Shown piece by piece: positions 4,950-12,189 of a stretch of DNA of 12,190 bases. Position 1 is the stretch's first letter, and the number at the start of each line of letters is the position of its first letter. Both the position numbers and the translations under genes were made by a program. The notes beneath the pieces were generated by a model. That model made no database searches. It saw only the letters and a program-made list of their open reading frames with translations, and was not told the DNA's origin. The stretch is from Ruminococcus sp. (GTDB lineage Bacteria > Bacillota > Clostridia > Oscillospirales > Ruminococcaceae), in contig JAILFF010000292.1 in the NCBI GenBank assembly GCA_024697705.1, forward strand, positions 1 to 12,190, in the 5' to 3' direction.

Positions 4950-7637
4950 ATGAAGAATAGAGCTTTGGGTCGCTGTACAGCGGCGGCTTGCGCTGCTCTG
5001 ATAAGTGTTATGTCGATCCCGCAGCTGCCTGTCAGCGCGGCTTCGGGCGTAGTTATCAATGAGGTATGCACGAAAAACTCGACTGTTCCCGCGTCCGACG
5101 GTCAGTTTTATGATTTTGTGGAGCTGTATAACCCGACAAACAGCGCTGTTTCCGTCGCGGGCTTCGGTCTGTCGGACAACGCAGCCGACCCGATGAAGTA
5201 TACTCTTCCGCAGAGCGCTACCGTTCCCGCAAAGGGCTATTACACCATTTACTGCGGCATTGACGAGACAAGCGGCGTGCCGGGCGCGTCCTTCGGGCTT
5301 TCCAAAAAGGGCGAGACCGTTACTCTTTCAAACACGCAGGGCGGCGCGGTAGAGACCTTGACTGTTCCCGCACTCGATGACGACACTTCCTACGGCAGAA
5401 TTCCCGACGGCAGCCAGACCTTCGGAGTGCTTTCCGCGCTTACGCCGGGCTATGCCAATCCGTCGAACCAGCCCGCCAGTGTAGATGTGGAAGCGCCCAA
5501 GTTCTCGAAGGACAGCGGTTTCTATGCGAACGGCTTCGATCTGAATATCTCAGCACCCCAGGGCTGCACCGTTTACTATACGACCGACGGCAGCGACCCC
5601 ACCACCGCCTCCGAGCGCCTCTCGGGTGCGATAAAGGTCTATGACAAGTCCTCCGAAAAGAATGTTTATTCCGCCGAGACACAGATCTCCGACGGCTATA
5701 CCGCTCCGACCGAGCCTGTTGATAAGGCTATGATCGTCCGCGCCATTGCCGTAGACGCAAACGGCAACACGAGCGACATCATCACCAAGAGCTATTTCAT
5801 CGGCTACACGCAGGACGACTGCGAGATGAATATGCGCGTTATCTCGCTCGTTACCGACCCCGCCAACCTGTTCGATTACGAAAAAGGCATTTATGTAAAG
5901 GGCAAGATATACGACCAGTCCACGGGCAATATGATGCAGTCGTGGAAGCACCCCGCCAACTATACGCAGGATGGCAGGGAATGGGAGCGCCCCGCGCACA
6001 TTACCGTTTTTGAAAACGGCACCGCCGCGTATAACGCGAATGTCGGTATCCGGATCCACGGCGCGGCTACCCGTTCCGACGCGCAGAAGAGCTTTAATCT
6101 TTATGCCCGCTCCGATTACGGCACTTCAAAGCTCAAATACGACTTCTTTAACGGTCAGCTCACCAACCATAAGGGCGAGGTCATCGACTCCTTCGACAAG
6201 ATCACTCTCCGCAACGGCGGTAATGACAACAAGACCAAGATACGCGACCGTCTGAATCACGAAATGGTCGCCGACCGTCATTTCGGCTCACAGGCACAGA
6301 CGGAATGTGTTGTGTTCATCGACGGCGAATTCTGGGGTACATATAATATCGTTGAGAAGATCGGCAAGGAATATATCGCCGATCACTACAAGGTAAAAGA
6401 AGGCAGCGTCTGCATGATAAAGACCGACGAGCTTGCAGACGGCAGCGATCAGGGCAAGGCGGATTACGAAGAGCTGAAACGCCTTGCGACCTCGACAAAC
6501 TACAAGGACAGCGGCGTATATGAAAAGTTCGCCGAGATCATGGATCTCAGAAGCTTTGCCGAATATTTCGCGACAGAGCTGATCGTCGGCAACTCCGACT
6601 TCGGTGACAACAACTATGCGCTTTGGAAAACAGAGACCGTTGATCCCGACAAGAAGTACGGCGACGGCAAGTGGCGCTTCATACTCTTTGATACGGAATA
6701 CGGTCAGGGACTTTACGGTCAGAGCAACGCCAATACCAACGCTTTCCAGGCGCTCCGTCAGAAGAACAAATGGATAACACAGCTTTTCTTCGGTCTGTGT
6801 GATACGCCCGAGTTCCGCGATCTTTTCCTGACGGCTTATTTCGATCTCTGCAACGAGAATTTCGAGACCGAGAAGGTTCTTTCAAGGCTGAACGAGCTGG
6901 AACAGCTCTACAAGAAGTCGATGGGCAAGACATTTATCCGTTACAGCTGGAACCTCAGCATGGGCTTTGGCGGAGGCTTTATGCCCGGCGGCGGATTCCC
7001 GGGCGGCGGCTGGCAGAATCCCGGAACCGGAGATGCGGGCGACCCCGAGGAAAAGTTCTCAAGCGAAGTCAGCTCTATCCGCAATTTCTGGCAGGGACGT
7101 ATCTCCGCCTGCGAACAGCAAGCTTTACAGTATTTCGGTACGAACGAAAAAGTGACTGTCAATGTGCAGAACAACGCGGCTCAGGGACACGTTAACATTA
7201 ACACGCTCAAGCTAAAAAACAAGAGCAGCTGGAGCGGCGTATATCCGAAGGAATGTACCCTCACCCTCGAAGCAAAGCCCGCCGACGGCTATCACCTTGA
7301 AAAGTGGGTGATTTCGGGCGCGGAGATCGTTTCGGGCAGTACAACCGCCGATGAGATAAAGATCAAGCCGAACGGTCAGACTGTATCGGTACAGGCTGTT
7401 TACGCATCGGGCGAAATCGGACAGCCCTCCGACAGCAAGGTGACGCTGCGCGGCGATGCTAACTGCGACGGAAGTGTTAGTATTGCCGACGCTGTACTGC
7501 TGGCGCAGTTCCTCAAAAACAGCGGCAGCGCGAATATCACCGCTCAGGGAAAATACAACGCCGATTTGAATGGCAGCGGTGCTCCCGATCAGGGCGACGT
7601 TTCGGTGCTCCTCAAAATGATCGCGAGAGAGATCTGA
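4950..7637 (+). CDS. Secreted CotH kinase-like protein with C-terminal dockerin
   Basis: The 895-residue product starts with a signal peptide (1-30, basic then hydrophobic, cleavage near VSA-A). A lamin-tail-like domain follows (about 34-160, VVINEVCTKNS... FVELYNPTNSAVSVAGFGLSD pattern), then a chitobiase C-terminal-like domain (about 182-286, GCTVYYTTDGSDPT). The CotH kinase-like region (about 293-735) has GIRIHGAATR, KSFNLYAR, LRNGGND, FIDGEFWGTYNIVEKI and KWRFILFDTEYGQG, interrupted near its end by a Gly/Pro-rich insert (about 671-693). An InlB-like beta domain (about 734-819) precedes a dockerin (834-895): loop one DANCDGSVSIAD is canonical, loop two DLNGSGAPDQGD has serine for the middle aspartate. 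It should dock to a cellulosomal cohesin; CotH proteins are atypical kinases in spore coats, but the substrate here is unknown. GAGAGGAGA (4935-4943) fixes ATG 4950 over an in-frame ATG at 4899. Confidence 0.92.
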   Translation: MKNRALGRCTAAACAALISVMSIPQLPVSAASGVVINEVCTKNSTVPASDGQFYDFVELYNPTNSAVSVAGFGLSDNAADPMKYTLPQSATVPAKGYYTIYCGIDETSGVPGASFGLSKKGETVTLSNTQGGAVETLTVPALDDDTSYGRIPDGSQTFGVLSALTPGYANPSNQPASVDVEAPKFSKDSGFYANGFDLNISAPQGCTVYYTTDGSDPTTASERLSGAIKVYDKSSEKNVYSAETQISDGYTAPTEPVDKAMIVRAIAVDANGNTSDIITKSYFIGYTQDDCEMNMRVISLVTDPANLFDYEKGIYVKGKIYDQSTGNMMQSWKHPANYTQDGREWERPAHITVFENGTAAYNANVGIRIHGAATRSDAQKSFNLYARSDYGTSKLKYDFFNGQLTNHKGEVIDSFDKITLRNGGNDNKTKIRDRLNHEMVADRHFGSQAQTECVVFIDGEFWGTYNIVEKIGKEYIADHYKVKEGSVCMIKTDELADGSDQGKADYEELKRLATSTNYKDSGVYEKFAEIMDLRSFAEYFATELIVGNSDFGDNNYALWKTETVDPDKKYGDGKWRFILFDTEYGQGLYGQSNANTNAFQALRQKNKWITQLFFGLCDTPEFRDLFLTAYFDLCNENFETEKVLSRLNELEQLYKKSMGKTFIRYSWNLSMGFGGGFMPGGGFPGGGWQNPGTGDAGDPEEKFSSEVSSIRNFWQGRISACEQQALQYFGTNEKVTVNVQNNAAQGHVNINTLKLKNKSSWSGVYPKECTLTLEAKPADGYHLEKWVISGAEIVSGSTTADEIKIKPNGQTVSVQAVYASGEIGQPSDSKVTLRGDANCDGSVSIADAVLLAQFLKNSGSANITAQGKYNADLNGSGAPDQGDVSVLLKMIAREI

Positions 7638-7648
7638 TCTCATCAGAT
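7632..7648. repeat. Short inverted repeat around the stop codon
   Basis: ATCTGAT (7632-7638) and ATCAGAT (7642-7648) are perfect inverted copies around CTC, covering the TGA stop at 7635-7637. It may be a minor hairpin upstream of the terminator, or chance. Confidence 0.35.
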
Positions 7649-7668
7649 AACAATAAATAGTATAAGAA

Positions 7669-7708
7669 GCCCCGTCGTATCAGAAGTGATGCGGCGGGGC
7701 ATTTATTT
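7669..7708. terminator. Bidirectional intrinsic terminator between convergent genes
   Basis: A 14-bp stem (7669-7682 with 7687-7700), core GCCCCG/CGGGGC with two G-T wobbles, and a GAAG loop. On the plus strand ATTTATTT follows; on the minus strand TTCTTATACTATTTATT follows. It can end both the dockerin gene and the deaminase gene stopping at 7787. Confidence 0.85.
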
Positions 7709-7786
7709 GTAAAATTTATCGGTTCTTCAAGTGTCATTTCCGACAGTTCTTTTTCCGTTTCCATAGTAAAGACCTTTGCAAATTCG

Positions 7787-8422
7787 TCATTGCTGCTTAT
7801 CGTTCATCGACAAGATGAAGTCATATACATATCCCATCTCCCGACCTTCCGATACAAATCGGTCGAGCATTTTATCGGCGTAGAGCTTTTCGGCGATCGT
7901 GACGGCTTTTTCGTTTTGCTCCCTGAAACGATCGTAAACGCAAGTCCCGCTGCCGAGACTTATGCACCGCAGTTCATAGTAGGTCTGCATAGCGAGCTGT
8001 ACTATCTCTTTTTCATCTTCCTTGCCGTCGTAAAAATACTCTGCCTGTTTTGATTTGTAATAAGGCTCCGTTTCCAGCAGATGCAGCATACCGCAATACG
8101 GGTCGAGGGCTGCCGTTTTAATGTGTTTTATATTCGACATGATTATTGTTCCCATGCACATCGGGCAGGGCTCCATTGTCGTGTAAAGCGTGACCTTTTT
8201 CGGATCGAACTTCACGGTATCCAGTCTGTTAAGCAGACAGGATTCCGCATGAGCGGTACGCTTATTGACGGGATCTTTATCATTGTTTCTGTTGCGGTCG
8301 CGTAGTATCAATTCGCCGTTTTCATCGGAAAGTGCTGCGCCTATCGGTATGCAGCCGTTACGGAAGGCTGCCCACGCTTCTTCAAAAGCAGCCTGCCAGT
8401 TCTTTGACAGATCATTCCACAT
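7787..8422 (-). CDS. Cytidine/deoxycytidylate-type nucleoside deaminase
   Basis: A zinc-dependent deaminase of the CDA/TadA/guanine deaminase fold, 211 residues from ATG 8422. The zinc site is visible: HAE with H58 (ligand) and E60 (proton shuttle), and PCPMC with C86 and C89. IPIGAAL (about 25-31) is the usual strand before the active site. Substrate cannot be told: tRNA adenosine (TadA), guanine, cytosine or another base are all possible. It is longer than TadA (about 150-170) because residues after about 140 form an extra charged helical tail (YKSKQAEYFYDGKEDEKEIV and a REQNEKAVTIAEKL segment). A GTG at 8434 is in frame but overlaps the AAGGGGG ribosome-binding stretch, so ATG 8422 is preferred; spacing is 11-13 bases, rather long. 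It has its own extended -10 promoter. Confidence 0.85.
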   Translation of the reverse strand: MWNDLSKNWQAAFEEAWAAFRNGCIPIGAALSDENGELILRDRNRNNDKDPVNKRTAHAESCLLNRLDTVKFDPKKVTLYTTMEPCPMCMGTIIMSNIKHIKTAALDPYCGMLHLLETEPYYKSKQAEYFYDGKEDEKEIVQLAMQTYYELRCISLGSGTCVYDRFREQNEKAVTIAEKLYADKMLDRFVSEGREMGYVYDFILSMNDKQQ

Positions 8423-8465
8423 ATTTGTGTACACCCCCTTACATATTTAGCGGTAGTATATGATG

Positions 8466-8494
8466 ATTATACCACATCACGGAAAAATAGTCAA
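8466..8494 (-). promoter_or_regulatory. Promoter of the deaminase gene
   Basis: Minus strand TTGACT (8494-8489), 17 bp, then TATAAT (8471-8466), with TG one base upstream of the -10 giving an extended -10. The predicted start is about 8459, leaving about 37 bases to the ATG at 8422. Confidence 0.8.
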
Positions 8495-8565
8495 TCGCAA
8501 ATATCGTTTATCAACTTCAGATCGCTGATGAGCTATACTATTATATATAGGAACGCATTGACGAA

Positions 8566-8586
8566 GATCAGCCGCAAATGCTGATC
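8566..8586. repeat. Short inverted repeat in the divergent intergenic region
   Basis: GATCAGC (8566-8572) and GCTGATC (8580-8586) are perfect inverted copies around a 7-base loop. There is no T-run, so a terminator is unlikely. It could be a regulator site for the deaminase or oxidoreductase promoter, or chance. The surrounding 8495-8640 shows no gene. Confidence 0.3.
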
Positions 8587-8664
8587 AAGTCGCTTTCACT
8601 CCCGAAATTAAATAGATTTATACTATTTTTTCATATTAGTTTTATACCGCTATGCGGCAAAACA

Positions 8665-8673
8665 TGATATAAT
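8665..8673 (+). promoter_or_regulatory. Extended -10 promoter of the oxidoreductase operon
   Basis: TGATATAAT (8665-8673) is a full extended -10. The matching -35 position (8645-8650, TACCGC) is poor, and a small hairpin CCGC-TAT-GCGG (8647-8657) occupies the spacer, which may suit an activator or repressor. Confidence 0.5.
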
Positions 8674-8712
8674 TACAATAACAGGTTCACGGCAGACCGA
8701 AAGGAGGACTTA

Positions 8713-9714
8713 ATGAGTAAAAAAGTGAAATGGGGCGTGCTCGGAACGGCGGGCATCGCCGCGGGCTGCACTATCCCCGGCATGATGAAGACCGAGAGCT
8801 GCGGACTTTACGCCATAGCGGGCAGAAGCTTTGAAAAGGCTCTCTCGTTCAAGGAGCGCTTCGGGTTTGAAAAAGCATATTCGGGCTACGACGCTTTGCT
8901 TGCCGACCCGGAGGTGGAGGCGGTGTATATCCCGCTGCCGAACGATATCCACTGCGAGTGGGTCATCAAGGCTCTGAACGCCCGCAAGCACGTTCTCTGC
9001 GAAAAGCCCATCGCAATGAATGAAGCCGAGCTTCGGAAGATGTTCGCCGCTGCAAAAGAAAACGGCGTGATACTTATGGAAGCGTTCGCGTATCTTCACA
9101 GCCCGTATATCGCAAAGCTCCAAAGCATTATTGAAAGCGGCGAGATAGGCAAGGTGGATTATATCGACACCGCTTTTGTTACTCAGGGGTATACCGAGGA
9201 CTTCCGTCTGCACAAGGAACAGGGCGGCGGCGGTATCTACGATGTGGGCTGCTACTGCACCTCGATGATCTTGTCGCTGATCGATTCGCCCGTTAAGTAT
9301 GTTAAAGCTGACGCGGAGCTTGACGCTTCGGGCGTGGATCATCTTGCTTCGGCGATGATCGGCTTTGAGAACGGCTCAAGGGCTACCTTCAACGCGGGTA
9401 TGATACTCGGTGCCGACACCTGCGACAGATACGACCGTATGTTCATACACGGCTCAAAGGGCTATATCCGCTCCGATACCGAATATAACGGCGAGGGCGA
9501 GCTTTCTCTCACTGTCACCGTAAAAAACGAAAAAGGCGAAAGGATCTCACGCACCGAGACCGTCACGGCGGGCTCGAATTACGCCCTGGAGCTTGAAAAT
9601 ATGAACGAATGTATCACAAACGGCGCAAAGCCTCACATTTCGGAGGAATTCTCCGAAAAGAATATGCGGCTGCTCGACAGCATACTCGACGCCGCGGGAT
9701 ATAACAATACTTGA
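8713..9714 (+). CDS. Gfo/Idh/MocA family NAD(P)-dependent oxidoreductase
   Basis: A 333-residue cytoplasmic dehydrogenase of normal family length. The N-terminal Rossmann domain begins VKWGVLGTAGIAAG (5-18, GxxGxA dinucleotide motif). EKP (97-99) carries the family's catalytic lysine. The C-terminal alpha/beta sheet domain includes GGGGIYDVGCYC (171-182), the block typical of the D-xylose dehydrogenase / dimeric dihydrodiol dehydrogenase branch. It most likely oxidises or reduces a sugar, inositol or related polyol with NAD(P); the substrate is not shown by sequence. The AAGGAGG stretch at 8701-8707, six bases before the ATG, is strong. It is probably co-transcribed with the SDR gene 91 bases downstream, pointing to a shared pathway. 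Confidence 0.9.
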   Translation: MSKKVKWGVLGTAGIAAGCTIPGMMKTESCGLYAIAGRSFEKALSFKERFGFEKAYSGYDALLADPEVEAVYIPLPNDIHCEWVIKALNARKHVLCEKPIAMNEAELRKMFAAAKENGVILMEAFAYLHSPYIAKLQSIIESGEIGKVDYIDTAFVTQGYTEDFRLHKEQGGGGIYDVGCYCTSMILSLIDSPVKYVKADAELDASGVDHLASAMIGFENGSRATFNAGMILGADTCDRYDRMFIHGSKGYIRSDTEYNGEGELSLTVTVKNEKGERISRTETVTAGSNYALELENMNECITNGAKPHISEEFSEKNMRLLDSILDAAGYNNT

Positions 9715-9724
9715 AGCTCAAAAG

Positions 9725-9778
9725 TTAAGGATACACCGCACAAAGACCGCCTGACGGCTTTGCGCGGTGTATCCTTAA
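9725..9778. repeat. 54-nt near-perfect hairpin between the oxidoreductase genes
   Basis: A perfect 15-bp outer stem (TTAAGGATACACCGC, 9725-9739, with its reverse complement 9764-9778) encloses a CAAAG/CTTTG helix and a CCG/CGG helix, with one mismatch and one bulged A, around a short loop. No T-run follows on the plus strand, so it is not a classic terminator. It sits just before the ribosome binding site (GGGGAGGG, 9787-9794) of the SDR gene and may control processing or relative expression. It could also be a small mobile or dispersed repeat. Confidence 0.65.
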
Positions 9779-9805
9779 AGAAAGACGGGGAGGGAAGTCG
9801 CTGCC

Positions 9806-10516
9806 ATGTTCAAAAACAAAGTTGCCGTAATCACGGGAGGCGCCCACGGGATAGGCAGGTGCATTGCCGAAGAATTTGGGAGAAACGGAGCAGCCGTGTG
9901 CGTTATCGACAAGGCGGAGGGCGATCATTTTGTCGGGGATATTTCCGACAAGAGCGTGCTTGAACGCTTCGCGGCGGAGGTCATCGAAAAGCACGGGTCT
10001 GTTGATTATCTAATCAACAACGCTCTTCCGATCATGAAAGGCATAGACGAGTGCAGCTACGAGGAATTTCAGTATGCGCTTTCGGTAGGCGTTACCGCGC
10101 CGTTTTATCTCTCAAAGCTTTTCTCGCCGTATTTCAGCAAGGGCGGCAGTATAATAAATATATCCTCCTCCCGCGACAGAATGAGCCAGCCGCAGACCGA
10201 AAGCTACACCGCCGCAAAAGGCGGCATAGCGGCTCTCACCCACGCGCTTGCCGTAAGCCTTGCGGGGAAAGTCCGTGTAAATTCGATCTCTCCGGGCTGG
10301 ATAGAAACGAGCGGCAGAGTCTATGATGGCGCAGACGCTTATCAGCAGCCCTGCGGACGGGTCGGCGAGCCGCTCGACATCGCAAACATGGTGCTTTTTC
10401 TCTGCTCGGAAAAAGCGGGTTTTATCACGGGTGAAAATATCTGCATTGACGGCGGTATGACAAGGCTGATGATATACCACGGCGACAACGGCTGGTCGCT
10501 GGATCGGGAAACATAA
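9806..10516 (+). CDS. Classical short-chain dehydrogenase/reductase
   Basis: A 236-residue cytoplasmic SDR with all key motifs: TGGAHGIG (10-17, cofactor-binding TGxxxGxG), NNA (71-73), the catalytic serine in NISSSRD (118-124), Y134 and K138 in YTAAK (YxxxK), and the late GW/PG segment ISPGWIET (161-168). GENICIDGGMTR (209-220) is the usual end of the fold. VIDKAEGD after the second strand puts an acidic residue (D35) where NAD is normally preferred over NADP. Such proteins oxidise alcohols or reduce ketones on sugars, polyols or fatty acyl groups; the substrate cannot be told. GGGGAGGG at 9787-9794 is about eleven bases before the ATG. Adjacency to the Gfo/Idh/MocA gene suggests joint action in sugar or polyol conversion. 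Confidence 0.9.
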   Translation: MFKNKVAVITGGAHGIGRCIAEEFGRNGAAVCVIDKAEGDHFVGDISDKSVLERFAAEVIEKHGSVDYLINNALPIMKGIDECSYEEFQYALSVGVTAPFYLSKLFSPYFSKGGSIINISSSRDRMSQPQTESYTAAKGGIAALTHALAVSLAGKVRVNSISPGWIETSGRVYDGADAYQQPCGRVGEPLDIANMVLFLCSEKAGFITGENICIDGGMTRLMIYHGDNGWSLDRET

Positions 10517-10522
10517 CATTAA

Positions 10523-10585
10523 ACGGAGCTTGACTTCGTTATAAGCGACGAGGATATGCAGGTTTTGCTTGCAATGACCGAATAA
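10523..10585 (+). pseudogene. Possible C-terminal remnant of an aldo/keto reductase
   Basis: The frame 10523-10585 reads TELDFVISDEDMQVLLAMTE then TAA. Aldo/keto reductases commonly end in a block of the form (F/L)DF-x-LSDEDM-x-x-(I/L), and the match is striking for a non-annotated stretch. It has no start codon or ribosome binding site, and TAA lies immediately upstream (10520-10522). It is probably the tail of a deleted gene, but 20 codons is too little for certainty. Confidence 0.4.
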
Positions 10586-10655
10586 GTCGGCACACCTTTT
10601 AATCGGCGCAGTATTACATTACGAATATCCCCCCATATATAAATAATCTCCAAAA

Positions 10656-10690
10656 AAACGTCGCACCGAGCCATGCCCGGTGCGATGTTT
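10656..10690. terminator. Bidirectional intrinsic terminator
   Basis: Arms 10656-10671 and 10675-10690 pair at 15 of 16 positions (core TCGCACCG with CGGTGCGA) around a CAT loop. TTTCTTT follows on the plus strand; a run of seven T (10658-10652) follows on the minus strand. It ends both the SDR unit and the minus-strand gene stopping at 10741. Confidence 0.85.
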
Positions 10691-10740
10691 CTTTATATAA
10701 AGTAACGACATTTCATTGCGGGCGAGATCGCGGGTATATA

Positions 10741-12189
10741 TCAGTCCCCGCGGTTCGCGTCGTCGATGTAATCTTCCTCGTCCCGGACTTCCCCATCGGG
10801 TATGATATCGGCAAGGATTACGCTCATGCTGCCGTCTTCATAGATAACGCCCTCGATCCTTCCCAAAAAGCGGGTATCTTCGCCGTTTTTGTACCTGAGA
10901 AATGCGGAAAATCCAACGGTGCCGTCGTCATTCTCGGATGCGAAGGGCTCTTCGTCAATAAAAGTGTCCTCGACGGCTATGTGACTGAGCTCGCCGTAGT
11001 GCTCCCTCATATAATCATAGTCCATGAAATAATTGCTTAGCAGTCTTCCGCGTATGGATTCGTCCTTGTCCATCTCGTCGAGAAGCGCGGGAGTTACCTT
11101 GCCTGTCAGCTCCGCAGCGGCTTCATACCAGTCGTGAGCGGCGTTTTGCTGATTGCCGTCGTATTTCTCGGCTAACAGCTCGTCGTTGAAGAAAGGCTCG
11201 ATCAGTGAGGGGTCTTTATATGTGGCGCAGTCCAGCAAGATCGCAAATTGCACCGGCAGGTCGTAATCGAGGGATTCCCAGCGTTTGAGTATCTCCTCCT
11301 TTGTCAGCCCTTCGAGAGCCTTATCAAGATTTACCGTCTTAAGATAAGCTTCGGCGTCGCGGGTGACGATCGCGTTGTACTGTTCCACGGCGAGTTTGAT
11401 CAGCGCCTGTTCGTCTGCTTCGGGAAGCACGACCGAGGTGTCCTTGCCGTATATCGTCCATTCGGTAAGGCTTACGAGAGCACCGCTTTCCCCGTCCTTG
11501 ATCCAGCCGCAAGCATGGGGTATCTTTACGGTCTCGCTGCCATCGGTAAACTCGGCTGCAAACTCGATATAGATGTCGCCGTCAACTTTGATCGCGCTGT
11601 AAAGCGTGACCCCGCTGCATACCGCTCCGCTGCCGACGGACTTGAAGTCGTCCATTGTATCGCTGTTATAAACGGGATAGAAATAATCCGAGGTAAGCAT
11701 CGCGCCCGCGAGGTTTTTACTGTACGGATCGGCAGTTCGGTAAAAATCGGCGCTGATGGTGTCAAGCGCCTGCTGATAGGCAGCTGCCGCCTTTTCCTCG
11801 GGGGAAGTATATGCTTCGGGGTTTTCCTCGTCCCATTCGTCCTCGCAATAGTCCCAGTATTCGCCCGAAGCGAATGTCGGGTCGTCGATGCAGACCTTGT
11901 CCCAAAGAAGCGTTTCAAAGTTGTCCTTGACGCGGTTGATCTCGCTGAAGCCCTCTCTTCCGGGATGGTTAATCATAGTTTCGTGAAAGCTCTTATAGTC
12001 GCCGTGATCGAACATCTCGCGGATATTGAGTGTGCGGAAATAAGCGTCGGGGTCTCTGCCGAGAATGGCGTTATACTGTTCTCGGGCAAGCTGCACAAGT
12101 CCGCTCATTTCTTCGTCGGAGGGGGAGTATTCCGCATATTTCTCATAGCCCGCCGCGGCGGCATAGCCCGCCGCGGCGGATAAATACGC
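10741..12189 (-). CDS. Two-repeat acidic protein of unknown family, N-terminus beyond the edge
   Basis: The frame is open to the right edge, giving 482 visible residues; the ATG at 12108 is internal and has no ribosome binding site. I do not recognise the family. It has two diverged repeat units: LAREQYNAILGRDPDAYFRTLN (starting near 12090) matches LAVEQYNAIVTRDAEAYLKTVN (near 11390), and later LTSDYFYPVY matches LLSNYFMDYD. Each unit is about 225 residues, with helices then beta strands (YIEFAAEF, IEGVIYEDGSMSVILADI). The unit is preceded by an Ala/Gly/Tyr linker (SAAAGYAAAAGYEKYAEYSPS) encoded by an 18-bp tandem repeat. The protein is very acidic and has few cysteines, consistent with export, but a signal peptide would lie outside the window. 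It ends at the shared terminator 10656-10690. Confidence 0.7.
   Translation of the reverse strand, partial: AYLSAAAGYAAAAGYEKYAEYSPSDEEMSGLVQLAREQYNAILGRDPDAYFRTLNIREMFDHGDYKSFHETMINHPGREGFSEINRVKDNFETLLWDKVCIDDPTFASGEYWDYCEDEWDEENPEAYTSPEEKAAAAYQQALDTISADFYRTADPYSKNLAGAMLTSDYFYPVYNSDTMDDFKSVGSGAVCSGVTLYSAIKVDGDIYIEFAAEFTDGSETVKIPHACGWIKDGESGALVSLTEWTIYGKDTSVVLPEADEQALIKLAVEQYNAIVTRDAEAYLKTVNLDKALEGLTKEEILKRWESLDYDLPVQFAILLDCATYKDPSLIEPFFNDELLAEKYDGNQQNAAHDWYEAAAELTGKVTPALLDEMDKDESIRGRLLSNYFMDYDYMREHYGELSHIAVEDTFIDEEPFASENDDGTVGFSAFLRYKNGEDTRFLGRIEGVIYEDGSMSVILADIIPDGEVRDEEDYIDDANRGD
12144..12179. repeat. 18-bp tandem repeat, two perfect copies
   Basis: CATAGCCCGCCGCGGCGG occurs twice in tandem (12144-12161, 12162-12179). 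Each unit contains the palindrome CCGCCGCGGCGG. The unit keeps frame and encodes AAAAGY-type repeats in the minus-strand protein, so copy number could vary between strains. Confidence 0.85.

Noticed and set aside
8710..9342. Minus-strand frame opposite the Gfo/Idh/MocA gene
   Set aside because: The plus strand carries clear family motifs and a ribosome binding site.
11248..12183. 311-residue plus-strand frame opposite the right-hand gene
   Set aside because: The minus frame shows repeated conserved motifs and continues to the edge; the plus frame is its shadow.
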